Shown here: piece by piece, positions 53,257-62,729 of the stretch
Numbering within the stretch: the stretch's first letter is position 1
Layout: the number at the start of each line of letters is the position of its first letter
DNA from: Candidatus Hydrogenedens sp.
GTDB taxonomy: Bacteria > Hydrogenedentota > Hydrogenedentia > Hydrogenedentales > Hydrogenedentaceae
Reading direction: 5' to 3'
Length of the DNA: 64,000 bases
Assembly (NCBI GenBank): GCA_035361075.1
Contig: DAOSBX010000014.1
Coordinates: 14,101-78,100 of the forward strand
Translations under genes and position numbers: made by a program
The notes under the pieces: generated by a model
What the model was told of the DNA's origin: nothing
The model's input: the letters and a program-made list of their open reading frames with translations, nothing else
Database searches by the model: none

Positions 53257-55407
53257 ATGGAGAGTTCTCCTTCTTTGTTCCAAATCATTCTTTGGGAACT
53301 CCAAAGATTCGCAAATCAAAACGACCTAAGATATTTAGTACCATCGTCCACAATTCTTATTATTATTGGTTTAGTATTACTTAATCGAAAATGGATTATT
53401 TCGTATGTAGGTGCTACATTATCTGGTGTAATACGGGGTGTGTTAATGGCGATGTTGTGTATTTGTGCTTTTCTTGCGGTCGGTAATTATATTGATAGTT
53501 TCGGACAATGGCGGTATGGGACGTTCTTTAATGCTTATGAGTTTTACCATTATTATATGGGTTCTAAATATGCAAAAGAAATTGGTTATACCCGTTTATA
53601 TGCAGCCAGTTTGATTGCGGATGATGAGACAGACCGTAAGTATTCCAATTCAGATAATACCATTCGTAATCTTGCCAATGGCATGTATATTTCCGTCGAT
53701 GAAGTTCTTAAAAATAGAGACCAGTATAAAAGCCGTTTTTCGCCAGAACGTTGGGAAGAATGGTTGAAAGATATTCGATTTTTTAAGCGAGAACTAACGA
53801 CAAGTCGTTGGAACAACGTTCTGAGAGATAAAGGATACAATGCAACCCCTGTTTGGTCTATGTTGGTAGGAGGTTTTTTAAGTAATCCTATCTCTACCGA
53901 GAATCGAAATCATATGTTGATGTTGGCTTCGTTGGATTTGGTGCTTATTGGAATTACAACGTTAATTGTTTTGTATGCGTTTGGACTTCGCCCAGCGATG
54001 TTTATGCTTATATTGATTGGAACACACTATATGATGCGGTTTTCACACATGAAAGGGGCTTACTTGAGAACTGATTTTGCAATGTGTCTGGTTCTATCTG
54101 CCTGCATGATAAAATTAAATCATTATAAATGGGCAGGTTTTTTTACAGCATACTCTGTTCTTTCTCGTGTATTTCCTGCCGTGTTTTTATTCGGGCCAGG
54201 GGCACGTTTGTTTTGGGACCTCTGTAAATTATTGCGGGTGGCATATGACGAATTGAAAATTCGTTTTTATGACCAAAAACAAAGACGTATAGTTCTACTG
54301 TCTATTTTTATTGTTAATTTTATTATCTCATTGATAATAAGTCTTATCTTGCGAAAATTCCCATCGAGTTTATTTGAAAGTTTTACAATTCCTTGGCCAC
54401 TCCCAATATTTGTGCACCTCATTATCACAATTCCACTTATTTTGTTTGGTATGTTGTTATTCTGGGTAGGTGTATGGGGATATTTTTTTAATCGAATGGA
54501 GCGTCATTGGGTACATTATTTTGTAACTTTTATCGCTACATTAGCCATTTTATTTATCTCATCGTTTTGTTATTATGGTGGCTTATACCAGTGGAGGGAT
54601 TACGCAGATAAAATAGGTAGGCATAGCAAAGATATATCACCATGGCGTGTCGGATATAAATATATTTTTATTGCACAGTACCCGAAAAATTTAGATTTAA
54701 AGCAATCCCTAAAAGATGTAGCTAAAATTTTTGGAAATGCCTTGTTGGGACGTCCCTACATGACAGGAATATCCGAACAACCTACGAACCCACCTTCTGC
54801 AAATCCATCAAAACCACAACCAGTGACAAAGCCTTCAAATACAGAGAATTTAGATTTTGCATCTGCTATGAAAAAGGTTATTTCGCCTTGGAAGACATAT
54901 ACGCGAAGTATTATATATAAGGAACAAGCACGACGTTGGTGGGTTACAATGGCAATTGTATTGATTCTATGCCTAATTGCATCACGACGACTTTCTCCTT
55001 ATGAAAGTTTTGTGTTCGGTTTTGTCCCATGTTTCTTTTTAGTCTCACCCACTTATTATTACTACATCATGTTAGCAGTACCTTTATTATTTTTCTCCCC
55101 TAAATCGGATTATATACCCCGTGCTATTGCAATTATCTGGTTGTATATCACTGCTATGGCTGGCTACTTCTTCTATACCATGTGGGAACAGGAATTCCCA
55201 ACATATTATTGGTTAGGGTGTATGCTCTTTGTCCTATGTATTTATATGCTGATTATCGCAATGTTGAACAGCCTTCCTCTTGAATATCTAAAACCATGGC
55301 TTTGTATGATTAAAAGGTATATATTAGACTGGTTCAAAACAAAGAAGGGTAATGATAATGAACCCCCGATATTAGAAGAACAAAAAGAAGGAGATGTAAT
55401 TTCATAA
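53257..55407 (+). CDS. Polytopic membrane protein, possible GT-C-type glycosyltransferase
   Basis: About 716 residues from ATG 53257, preferred because GGAGG (53247-53251) is 5 bases upstream; ATG 53245 has no such site. At least ten membrane helices flank a large soluble loop: 'FFNAYEFYHYYMGSKYAKEI' and 'YTRLYAASLIADDETDRKYS' near residues 80-130 recall GT-C/DUF2029-like enzymes. A Pro-rich stretch (about 510-530) separates the last helices. No catalytic pair can be named. Substrate unknown. Confidence 0.68.
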   Translation: MESSPSLFQIILWELQRFANQNDLRYLVPSSTILIIIGLVLLNRKWIISYVGATLSGVIRGVLMAMLCICAFLAVGNYIDSFGQWRYGTFFNAYEFYHYYMGSKYAKEIGYTRLYAASLIADDETDRKYSNSDNTIRNLANGMYISVDEVLKNRDQYKSRFSPERWEEWLKDIRFFKRELTTSRWNNVLRDKGYNATPVWSMLVGGFLSNPISTENRNHMLMLASLDLVLIGITTLIVLYAFGLRPAMFMLILIGTHYMMRFSHMKGAYLRTDFAMCLVLSACMIKLNHYKWAGFFTAYSVLSRVFPAVFLFGPGARLFWDLCKLLRVAYDELKIRFYDQKQRRIVLLSIFIVNFIISLIISLILRKFPSSLFESFTIPWPLPIFVHLIITIPLILFGMLLFWVGVWGYFFNRMERHWVHYFVTFIATLAILFISSFCYYGGLYQWRDYADKIGRHSKDISPWRVGYKYIFIAQYPKNLDLKQSLKDVAKIFGNALLGRPYMTGISEQPTNPPSANPSKPQPVTKPSNTENLDFASAMKKVISPWKTYTRSIIYKEQARRWWVTMAIVLILCLIASRRLSPYESFVFGFVPCFFLVSPTYYYYIMLAVPLLFFSPKSDYIPRAIAIIWLYITAMAGYFFYTMWEQEFPTYYWLGCMLFVLCIYMLIIAMLNSLPLEYLKPWLCMIKRYILDWFKTKKGNDNEPPILEEQKEGDVIS

Positions 55408-55412
55408 AGGTA

Positions 55413-56324
55413 TTAAGGATTTGTAGAATGTTTAAGTAGAAAAAGTTTTAGTGTTTCTTTGAATTGCGATGAGAGAGGTGCTGTAATATGGTCTTTTCCT
55501 TTTATAATGGTTAATTCCGATTGTGGTAGGACATTTTTTAGGTTTTCTGCCCCTTTCCGTAATGGGTCATGTTCTCCTACAACCATACATGTAGGAATGT
55601 TAATCTTTTTTATTTCATCCTCATTCACTTTGAGTTCGGGAACACCCTTTAATACATCAATTAATGCTTTGGGGTCATTAAAAAACCGTGTTAATATTTT
55701 TACCCACAGTGAATGGACTATTCCAGGTTTCCTTCTGCTCGTATCAAGATGTGTGCTTACAGGTTCAATACCTGAATTATTCTCTAATTTTTTGATTAGT
55801 TTGTCTATTGCTGAAAAGAAATGATTTTGTTCTGGTAGTTCCCAGCCTGAACCGAGAGGAGATAAACTAATTACTCGGTCAGGATAAAGGGTAGTTAATT
55901 TAATAGCAATAAAGCCTCCCAATGAGTAACCAACAATATGTGCTTTGTCTATTTTTATATAGTCCATTAAGTTGATTATGTCTTTAACCATTTTTATTCC
56001 ATATTCATCCGAAGTGTGTGGTTTGGAACTAAGACCATGACCCCGTAAATCAACTGCAATAATTCGGAAGTTAGGTTTAAGGGAATCAATTATTCCGGGT
56101 CTTCGCCAGTTAAGGTCAGCATTAACCGCAAATCCATGTATTAAAATGATAGGTTCTCCATGCCCTTCATCTGTATAATGAATTTTTATTCCCTCTAAAT
56201 CAAAATATTCTCCTTTTGTTCGATGGGTAATTGTATAGTAGATGAACAATATAGAAATAATAAGAATAAAAACAGAAAAAACAAATAAATATAAAACTAT
56301 CTTTTTACATTTAAACATATTCAT
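55413..56324 (-). CDS. Membrane-anchored alpha/beta hydrolase
   Basis: 303 residues with an N-terminal membrane helix (about 8-30). 'IILIHGFAVNADLNW', 'AVDLRGHGLSS', the nucleophile elbow 'VGYSLGGF', the acid in 'VVGEHDPLRKG' and the base in 'KGKDHITAPL' form a complete triad. It is a generic esterase or lipase-like enzyme acting on the outer face of the membrane. It converges with the polytopic membrane gene, leaving five bases between stops. Confidence 0.88.
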   Translation of the reverse strand: MNMFKCKKIVLYLFVFSVFILIISILFIYYTITHRTKGEYFDLEGIKIHYTDEGHGEPIILIHGFAVNADLNWRRPGIIDSLKPNFRIIAVDLRGHGLSSKPHTSDEYGIKMVKDIINLMDYIKIDKAHIVGYSLGGFIAIKLTTLYPDRVISLSPLGSGWELPEQNHFFSAIDKLIKKLENNSGIEPVSTHLDTSRRKPGIVHSLWVKILTRFFNDPKALIDVLKGVPELKVNEDEIKKINIPTCMVVGEHDPLRKGAENLKNVLPQSELTIIKGKDHITAPLSSQFKETLKLFLLKHSTNP

Positions 56325-56389
56325 TTAATTTTCTCCCCCAAAATTTTTAAATGAAAATTATGAAAAACAAAAATTTCTTTATTTTTTTT

Positions 56390-59300
56390 TCATATTTTAG
56401 GGCAGTAGTTATCTTCTCCAACACCAGGACAGGCATAATAGCCTCCTGAGTTGAAGAACTGAATAAGTCGCAGGAGTTCTGATAAGTCAATCTTCCAATC
56501 TTGAGGTTTGTAATCGGAAGTGTGGGGTGGGCAACCATAATCTGTCCCTTCGCCAGGGGCATACCCATCTTCAGAGCCTTGTTGACAATGGTAACTACCG
56601 AAATTAAAGAATTGAATAACACGGAGAAGTTCACTCAAATCTATCGTACTATCATTATTCTTATCCGCACTATGATATGAAGATATAACTTCCCCTTCTG
56701 TATTTCCTTCTAAAACCCCTTCGTTACCCCCTTCAGAACTACCTTCAGCAGTACCTTCTACCGTTCCTTCTACGCTTCCTTCACCTTCCTGCATACCTTC
56801 CCCTTCAATAATACCTTCCTGCATACCTTCCCCCCCTTCAGGTATTCCTTCTCCTTCGGTTACCCCTTCAGGAGAGCCTTCATTAGTGCCTTCACCCTCA
56901 ATAGTACCTTCCCCTTCTGGACTTCCTTCGCCTTCCAATACCCCTTCCAATATCCCTTCTCCCTCAGTTATCCCCTCTCCTTCGGATGTCCCTTCTATAA
57001 TGCCTTCACCCTCAATAGTACCTTCCCCTTCTGGACCTCCTTCGCCTTCCAATACCCCTTCCAATATCCCTTCTCCCTCAGTTATCCCCTCTCCTTCGGA
57101 TGTCCCTTCTATAATGCCCTCACCCTCAATAGAACCTTCGCCTTCCTGCATACCTTCACCTTCAGAGGTCCCTTCTCCTTCGGGTAACCCTTCAGAGGAG
57201 CCTTCATTAGTGCCTTCCCCTTCGATAAGACCTTCCAATATACCTTCCCCTTCATAGTTTCCCTCCCCTTCAGGGGAACCTTCTATTATCCCTTCACCAT
57301 CTGCACTTCCTTCAGAGAGACCTTCGCCTTCCATGCTTCCTTCCGGAGGACAAGGACCTGTGGATATAATTAGGTCTATAGAGGAACCATAGGGGACTTC
57401 AACCCCAGCAGATGGGGTCTGATTGACCACCGCATTTGCTGGGATTGTATCATTACAAGAATACTCAATATTTCCAACAGTTAATCCACTGGAAATAATT
57501 TGATTTTCTGCTTCTGTATAGTCCAGTCCCAATACATTAGGGACAATAACCGGACAGAATCCAGACGATACCACCAGGTTTACTTGTGTCCCTGCGGGAA
57601 CGGATGTCCCTGCCTGGGGTGATTGCGAGATAACCGAGTCATCAGGCACGGAATTACTGCAAGTCCAATTGGTTTGTCCTTGGGTTAAACCTGCAGAAGT
57701 AATTGTATTTACTGCCTCTTGTAAGGTTTTGTTTACAACATTGGGCACTGTAACATTTACAGAGTCACCTGATATGGAAATGTCATCAATATTCCAACCT
57801 GCGTAGGTATCGCTATAGTCGGTAGGACCCATCACCCAACGGATGAGTAAGATGGGTTTACGATCTGCAATAGTGGAGATATTATAGGTTTTTAAGGACC
57901 AGGAATTTTCTTGTATTGTCCCTGATGTGTGGTTCCAGATTGTAGTCCATGTTGTCCCGTCTGTACTTACATCAATCCGTGCATGATCATAGGAAGATGA
58001 TTCAATGCCTAACCAACGATAAAAAGATAGGGTAATATTTTGGGCATTAGAACAATCTATTGGATGAGAAGTTAAAGTTTCTTCACCCATATCATTTTCA
58101 TAGGTGCCATTCAAGTTATAACCATAGACATATTGACCTGTATATCCTGAGGATGGGTCACCATCTAAGCCTGCAGGTTTACCAAAAGCCCAGTTTCCTG
58201 TTTTTTCCCAGCCAGGATCGCTATTTAATGGGAATGAGATAGGTACTGGATAAGCTTTTTTAAGTTTGACACTGAAATTTTGAGTAACTTGTGTTGAGGT
58301 ATTGGTAATAGAAAAGTTTTTGGTATAGGTTCCTGATTGAGCAGGGAGTTGGGGAACTGTCAATTGAATTGTTTTTGTTTCACCTGGGCTTAATGACCCC
58401 GATGAAGGACTTAATGTAATACCTTCATCCACTGTTGATGTCCAGTTAATATTGTATTCACTTATATTTTCAAGAGTAATTCCGATGGAGGAGGGTGATA
58501 TGAAATTGTTGGAACTCAAGTAAAAGAGTAAATTTTGTTGAGGGGTTACCAATAATAAATCGGTAGGTGTCCCATACTCAATATAGTCCGCTCCATAACC
58601 AATTTGAGAGGAACCATACGCAATGTAGCCATAGCCGTTGTCACCCCAAGAGGGCCCCCATGAATTTCGGATAATAAAAGAGCCTCCACCATAGTTATCA
58701 TCCCAACCAACAATTACGACCATGTGATTGGGCAAGGCTTTTGAATCCATATTGTCGTTATAAACCCCCCCTTTATAGGCTAAGAAAGATTCCTTGGCTT
58801 CCATGGATGCGACAATAGGTCCATAATGATATATAGCAGTTTTGAGGGCATCAAGAGAGGGTATCCCTAACATGGGTCCTACATAATGCCAGTCATTAAT
58901 GGTATAATAGTGAGGTTTGGGGCAACGACAACTACTACCATAACCCACATAAGGATAATCGGTTTCAAGGACGGCACCATATCCACCACACGAATCCGTC
59001 CTGCTTCCTTTATGCCAATCATGAGCGGAGATACCCCCATCACAGCCATACCAGAACAAGCCCGTGGCACAGTCTACCAGCCATTGTTCGGATAAATCTA
59101 CATTTATACCATCTTTAATCTTGATGGCACATTCGAGTGCTCCAACTGTAGCGAAAGCCCAACATGAACCACAGTCTCCTTGGTCTCTTATAGGGGGTAA
59201 CCCACCTGGCGTTTTTTCTCGCCAATCCCAACGAGAGGGTAATTTCTCTGTCGGGATGACGGGCTTATTTGTGTAAGGTTGTAATTCATCTAAATATTGA

Positions 59301-59518
59301 GGGTCAGGGGGAATATAGCCAGTTAGCTGATTTAAACTTCTCTGTGTTGCAGAAGTTTCTCCCACCTCAAACGTCCAATTATTAATTAATGCCTCCTCTT
59401 TTAGCCTTTGAATATCTTCCTGTGATAACTGTGCATTTGAACTTGTTGTAACAAGAAACATAAGCAAAGAAAGAATAGCAGGAAAAACGATAGAATATAC
59501 TTTTTTCTCCATAATCAC
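56390..59518 (-). CDS. Secreted papain-like (C1A) cysteine protease with PASTA, EGE-repeat and duplicated LSELLR C-terminal modules
   Basis: 1042 residues. Signal peptide (1-30), a short propeptide, then a C1A domain with catalytic Cys119 in 'QGDCGSCWAF', His265 in 'ALPNHMVVIVGWDD' and Asn285 in 'IIRNSWGPSWGDNGYG'. Residues 330-585 are beta-sandwich and jelly-roll regions. Two PASTA-like repeats start near 589 ('TVPNVVNKTLQEAVN') and 658 ('IVPNVLGLDYTEAEN'). Residues 726-943 are EGEG low complexity. The end carries two copies of 'DLSELLRxIQFFNxGxYxC' with an EF-hand-like 'DKNNDSTIDLSE', reminiscent of dockerins. It is likely a surface-attached protease. Confidence 0.92.
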   Translation of the reverse strand: MIMEKKVYSIVFPAILSLLMFLVTTSSNAQLSQEDIQRLKEEALINNWTFEVGETSATQRSLNQLTGYIPPDPQYLDELQPYTNKPVIPTEKLPSRWDWREKTPGGLPPIRDQGDCGSCWAFATVGALECAIKIKDGINVDLSEQWLVDCATGLFWYGCDGGISAHDWHKGSRTDSCGGYGAVLETDYPYVGYGSSCRCPKPHYYTINDWHYVGPMLGIPSLDALKTAIYHYGPIVASMEAKESFLAYKGGVYNDNMDSKALPNHMVVIVGWDDNYGGGSFIIRNSWGPSWGDNGYGYIAYGSSQIGYGADYIEYGTPTDLLLVTPQQNLLFYLSSNNFISPSSIGITLENISEYNINWTSTVDEGITLSPSSGSLSPGETKTIQLTVPQLPAQSGTYTKNFSITNTSTQVTQNFSVKLKKAYPVPISFPLNSDPGWEKTGNWAFGKPAGLDGDPSSGYTGQYVYGYNLNGTYENDMGEETLTSHPIDCSNAQNITLSFYRWLGIESSSYDHARIDVSTDGTTWTTIWNHTSGTIQENSWSLKTYNISTIADRKPILLIRWVMGPTDYSDTYAGWNIDDISISGDSVNVTVPNVVNKTLQEAVNTITSAGLTQGQTNWTCSNSVPDDSVISQSPQAGTSVPAGTQVNLVVSSGFCPVIVPNVLGLDYTEAENQIISSGLTVGNIEYSCNDTIPANAVVNQTPSAGVEVPYGSSIDLIISTGPCPPEGSMEGEGLSEGSADGEGIIEGSPEGEGNYEGEGILEGLIEGEGTNEGSSEGLPEGEGTSEGEGMQEGEGSIEGEGIIEGTSEGEGITEGEGILEGVLEGEGGPEGEGTIEGEGIIEGTSEGEGITEGEGILEGVLEGEGSPEGEGTIEGEGTNEGSPEGVTEGEGIPEGGEGMQEGIIEGEGMQEGEGSVEGTVEGTAEGSSEGGNEGVLEGNTEGEVISSYHSADKNNDSTIDLSELLRVIQFFNFGSYHCQQGSEDGYAPGEGTDYGCPPHTSDYKPQDWKIDLSELLRLIQFFNSGGYYACPGVGEDNYCPKI
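56889..57116. repeat. Two tandem 114-bp repeats in the EGE linker
   Basis: Units 56889-57002 and 57003-57116 are nearly identical (one difference seen, CTTCC/CCTCC), and a partial third copy begins at 57117. Each encodes 38 residues of Glu-Gly-rich linker, a recent duplication prone to copy-number change. Confidence 0.85.
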
Positions 59519-59609
59519 CTACTTCTTTGTATTATTATTAGTATCATAATTTTACCTCAAATCATATAGCAATATACATTCAACAAGTTTATTATCATTT
59601 AATCACGTT

Positions 59610-60998
59610 TTAAATTTTTCGGTGGCGGAGGATGTCCCAGTAGGCACCACGGGCACCGTTGCAGATGGCGTTGATAAGGTAATCGTGGTTACAGTAGGAG
59701 TAACTTCCTTCTTCGGTAGCGGGAAGGGAGAGAAATACAGAAGGGACATTCTTTATAAGATTTTGAAGGTAGATGAAGAAATGGTTATCTAATTCCTGGG
59801 AGAGGTAGTAAATGGGAAAAAGTAGGTTCCCATTTTCTTCAAGAGGTTTACCGTGAATGGTATTTTTTAAGTTGTGACCGTTGTGATGTAATGACAATAT
59901 GTGTTGTCCTAATATTGTATAAGGATAAAGTCGAACACCGAATGATATGCCCAATGCATCGGGTTTAAGTTTTAAGGCATTTTCAATGGTGAATAGAGCG
60001 GTTTCTTTTGTTTCTTCGGGGCAACCTAATAGTAAATCGAACATGACAGCGATGTTTGTTTTGCGGAGTAGTTTCATTAATTGTTGTATATTTTCGTAAC
60101 GATGTGGTTTAAATAAATAATGCAGTATTTCATTGTGTAATGAGTCTACGCCAAAATTTATACCGACACAGCCTGCCCGTTCCATTTTTAAGGCTAATTC
60201 TTCTGTGAAAGGGACAGGGGAGCAGTAGGTATACCACTTGATTTCTTTGTTGATTCCCCTGCAAATAAGTTTGTCACAAATTTGAAGGGCGTGCTCTAAA
60301 GGAAGGTTAAATTCGCTATCGCACCAGTGGAAAACATTAATTCCTCTATTTACTAATTGCTCAATTTCAAAAACGACAGTATCGGGATTCCGAAGTTCTA
60401 TAGCGTTGTGTCCTGAGGCACTTTCGACGCAGTAGATGCATTGTTGGGAACAGCCTCGTTTTGTTTCGATGCCGATTTGTCCTCCTTCGGTGAAATATTT
60501 TTCAAGGTTGGCAAAGGAGCGACGAAATTTAAAGGATGTGTATCTATCGGAGATTTTTTTCTCTAATGGGTTGAGTAAAATATATCCCTGACTATTTTTA
60601 TAAACACATCCGGGAAATTTTTCATGAGTTTTTTGTTCTATAGATGTGATGAATTCAGGGATAGTATTTACGCCGTTTCCGATAAGTCCAAAGTCTGCAT
60701 GTATATAGGCTAAAATTTCACGGGGAGCAATGGAGAATCCGGCACCGCCTAAAAAAATAGGTGAGTGGGAAAATTGTTTGCAGAATTGCACAAGTATTTT
60801 AATAAAATCAATAAAAAAAGTCTGGCTTCCCATCATGGCTTCGTCAACATTACGAATAGTAATACCGATGTAATCTGGTTTGGAGTCATTCAAAGCATTT
60901 TTTAATGTTTCCTGCCAATTTTCAGAAAAGCACAAATCTATCCAGATAATTTTGTGCCCGGATAGGTATAAAACTTCTGCGATATACTCAAGTCCCAC
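59610..60998 (-). CDS. B12-binding domain radical SAM protein (start codon unclear)
   Basis: 462 residues from the GTG at 60998, the first canonical start in frame. The radical SAM cluster 'RGCSQQCIYC' (CxxxCxxC, Cys183, 187, 190) and an N-terminal B12-binding-like Rossmann half ('GHKIIWIDLCFSEN', 'PDYIGITIRNVDEAM', 'PIFLGGAGFSI') are present, followed by 'GVDSLHNEILHYLF'. In-frame codons upstream to the TAA at 61083-61085 encode 'TIALINPNLLKPPISPVGLE', the normal first strand of this fold, so the true start probably lies upstream. It is likely a methyl- or C-C-forming B12 radical enzyme; substrate unknown. Confidence 0.82.
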   Translation of the reverse strand: MGLEYIAEVLYLSGHKIIWIDLCFSENWQETLKNALNDSKPDYIGITIRNVDEAMMGSQTFFIDFIKILVQFCKQFSHSPIFLGGAGFSIAPREILAYIHADFGLIGNGVNTIPEFITSIEQKTHEKFPGCVYKNSQGYILLNPLEKKISDRYTSFKFRRSFANLEKYFTEGGQIGIETKRGCSQQCIYCVESASGHNAIELRNPDTVVFEIEQLVNRGINVFHWCDSEFNLPLEHALQICDKLICRGINKEIKWYTYCSPVPFTEELALKMERAGCVGINFGVDSLHNEILHYLFKPHRYENIQQLMKLLRKTNIAVMFDLLLGCPEETKETALFTIENALKLKPDALGISFGVRLYPYTILGQHILSLHHNGHNLKNTIHGKPLEENGNLLFPIYYLSQELDNHFFIYLQNLIKNVPSVFLSLPATEEGSYSYCNHDYLINAICNGARGAYWDILRHRKI

Positions 60999-61082
60999 AG
61001 GTGAGATGGGAGGCTTGAGTAAATTTGGGTTGATAAGTGCAATTGTTTTTTTGTTTGCGGTGGATATAGGTCTAACCTTAAA

Positions 61083-62348
61083 TTAAATATATTGGTCAAT
61101 GTTCCAGGGTTCACGGTATGTGCGTTTTATCCACTTTGATGCTTCGGGGTCATCTTTGAATGTCAAGTTCTGTGGGTCGAAAATTAGAGGGCGGGAAACC
61201 ATTGTGCTAATATTGCAAAGATGGCATAATACTGCAGTTTTATATCCTTCCTCTGCGGGGGCATTGGGTTTCTCTTCCCCAAGAATGGTTTTTGCGAAAT
61301 TGACCGCATGAGGTATGTCAATATCACTTCCAGGATATACTTTGGGTTCCTTTTTCTTGCCATTAGGGAACACTTTCCAATCTCCACGGGTAATGACCAA
61401 AGTTCCTTTTTCTCCGTGAAATTCAGCAAAAGAGTCGGAACCGTATTCAGACCATAGACGGAGTTCCCAAACAACAGTCAGTTCTGGGTATTCAAGAATA
61501 GCAGTTTGGGTATCAGGCCATTCTTTGATATCTTTGGTAACGAATTGTCCACCAGTGGCATGAACGCGAAGGGGATAGTCAATATTTAAAAACCAGCGGA
61601 CAATATCTAACCAATGTGCTGCCCAGTTGCCTGTATCTCCTGTTCCATAGTCGAGCATAAAGTGCCAGTTATAATGGACACGGTATTGGTTATAGGGTTT
61701 CATTGGAGCAGGACCTGTCCACATATCATAATCTAAATTTTTTGGAGGGTCAGTGTCTGGGACTTTAGGTAAAGGTTCTCGCCAGTGGATGGTACCTGCT
61801 CGGGCAAAAGCAATTTTTCCTAATTCGCCAGATTGTAGAAAGGCACGGGCTTCATGAAAATGTTTTCCACTGCGTTGCTGTGAACCGACAACGACCACTT
61901 GTTTGGGATGTTTCTTCATGGCTTGCAATACCGAGTAGCCGTCATAAATGTTATATGAGAAGGGTTTTTCTACATAAACATGTTTTCCTGCGTCTAAAGC
62001 CATAACCGCCATAAGGCTATGCCAGTGGTCAGGAGTGGCAACGACTACCACATCAATTTCTTTGTCATCCAACATCCGACGGAAATCTTTTTCAAGAACA
62101 GGGACATCCACATTATTTTTTTCCAAATCCTTTTTACCGCTATCGAGCATTTTTTCATCACAATCGCATAAGGTTTTTATCTGAAAATAGCCTGATTTAG
62201 CAAGGTTATTTGCCACCTGTGGCCCTCTATTACGACAACCAATAATACCTACACGCATTTTGGGTGATTGAGCCTTTGCTTTGTGAGTTAAAGTTGCAGA
62301 TGCCATGGCTACTGCTGAGGATGCGATGAATTGTCTTCGGTTTAACAT
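61083..62348 (-). CDS. Gfo/Idh/MocA-family oxidoreductase with Tat signal
   Basis: 421 residues. 'NRRQFIASSAVAMASATLTH' is a clear Tat leader; 'MRVGIIGCRNRGPQVANNLA' is the NAD(P)-binding fold and 'GKHVYVEKPFSYNIYD' the conserved EKP motif of sugar dehydrogenases. 'GTGDTGNWAAHWLDIVRWFL' contains the catalytic-area His. Exported family members are common in PVC-type bacteria and often act on sugars or glycosides with a tightly bound cofactor. Its stop codon is in frame with the downstream radical SAM gene. Confidence 0.9.
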   Translation of the reverse strand: MLNRRQFIASSAVAMASATLTHKAKAQSPKMRVGIIGCRNRGPQVANNLAKSGYFQIKTLCDCDEKMLDSGKKDLEKNNVDVPVLEKDFRRMLDDKEIDVVVVATPDHWHSLMAVMALDAGKHVYVEKPFSYNIYDGYSVLQAMKKHPKQVVVVGSQQRSGKHFHEARAFLQSGELGKIAFARAGTIHWREPLPKVPDTDPPKNLDYDMWTGPAPMKPYNQYRVHYNWHFMLDYGTGDTGNWAAHWLDIVRWFLNIDYPLRVHATGGQFVTKDIKEWPDTQTAILEYPELTVVWELRLWSEYGSDSFAEFHGEKGTLVITRGDWKVFPNGKKKEPKVYPGSDIDIPHAVNFAKTILGEEKPNAPAEEGYKTAVLCHLCNISTMVSRPLIFDPQNLTFKDDPEASKWIKRTYREPWNIDQYI

Positions 62349-62387
62349 AATTATTTCTCCTTTAATATTAAAATATAAATTTACGAA

Positions 62388-62729
62388 TTAAGTTTTTTTG
62401 CAAATTGTTTTAATGAAGGATTTTAATTGAGGAATCTTATTTTTAATAATATCCCATATAATTACAAGTTCAATTCCAAAATATTCATGGACTAAAATGT
62501 TTCGCAAAGCTACTATTTTATGCCACTCAATTTCATTGTGTTTTTTCTTAAAGTCATCTGGTAATTGTTTTATCCCTTCACCTATAATTTCCAAACATTT
62601 CAATGTTGCATAATGTCTCATATCATCTTTGGCAAAAGATTTATAATCAATATTCTTAGTAAATTTTTCTATTTTTTTAATGTGTTCTAATATTTCTTCT
62701 AATATAATTTTAATCTCTCTTTTAGACAT
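62388..62729 (-). CDS. hepT: HepT-like RNase toxin (DUF86)
   Basis: 113 residues, all helical, with the HEPN active motif RNILVHEY (Arg76, His81, Tyr83; RX4HXY). HepT is a ribonuclease toxin that the paired MntA nucleotidyltransferase neutralises by AMPylating the motif Tyr. The start overlaps the end of the mntA-like gene by 8 bases, so the two are coupled with the antitoxin first. Confidence 0.92.
   Translation of the reverse strand: MSKREIKIILEEILEHIKKIEKFTKNIDYKSFAKDDMRHYATLKCLEIIGEGIKQLPDDFKKKHNEIEWHKIVALRNILVHEYFGIELVIIWDIIKNKIPQLKSFIKTICKKT

Noticed and set aside
56886..57257. Open frame on the plus strand encoding a Pro/Ser-rich repeat protein (PSPSxxPSPS)
   Set aside because: It is the antisense of the EGE linker repeats of the cysteine protease, a codon-composition artefact. 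It has no ribosome binding site or independent support.
56889..57257. Repeats considered as a CRISPR array
   Set aside because: The repeats are in-frame coding linker units with no spacers and no cas genes nearby.
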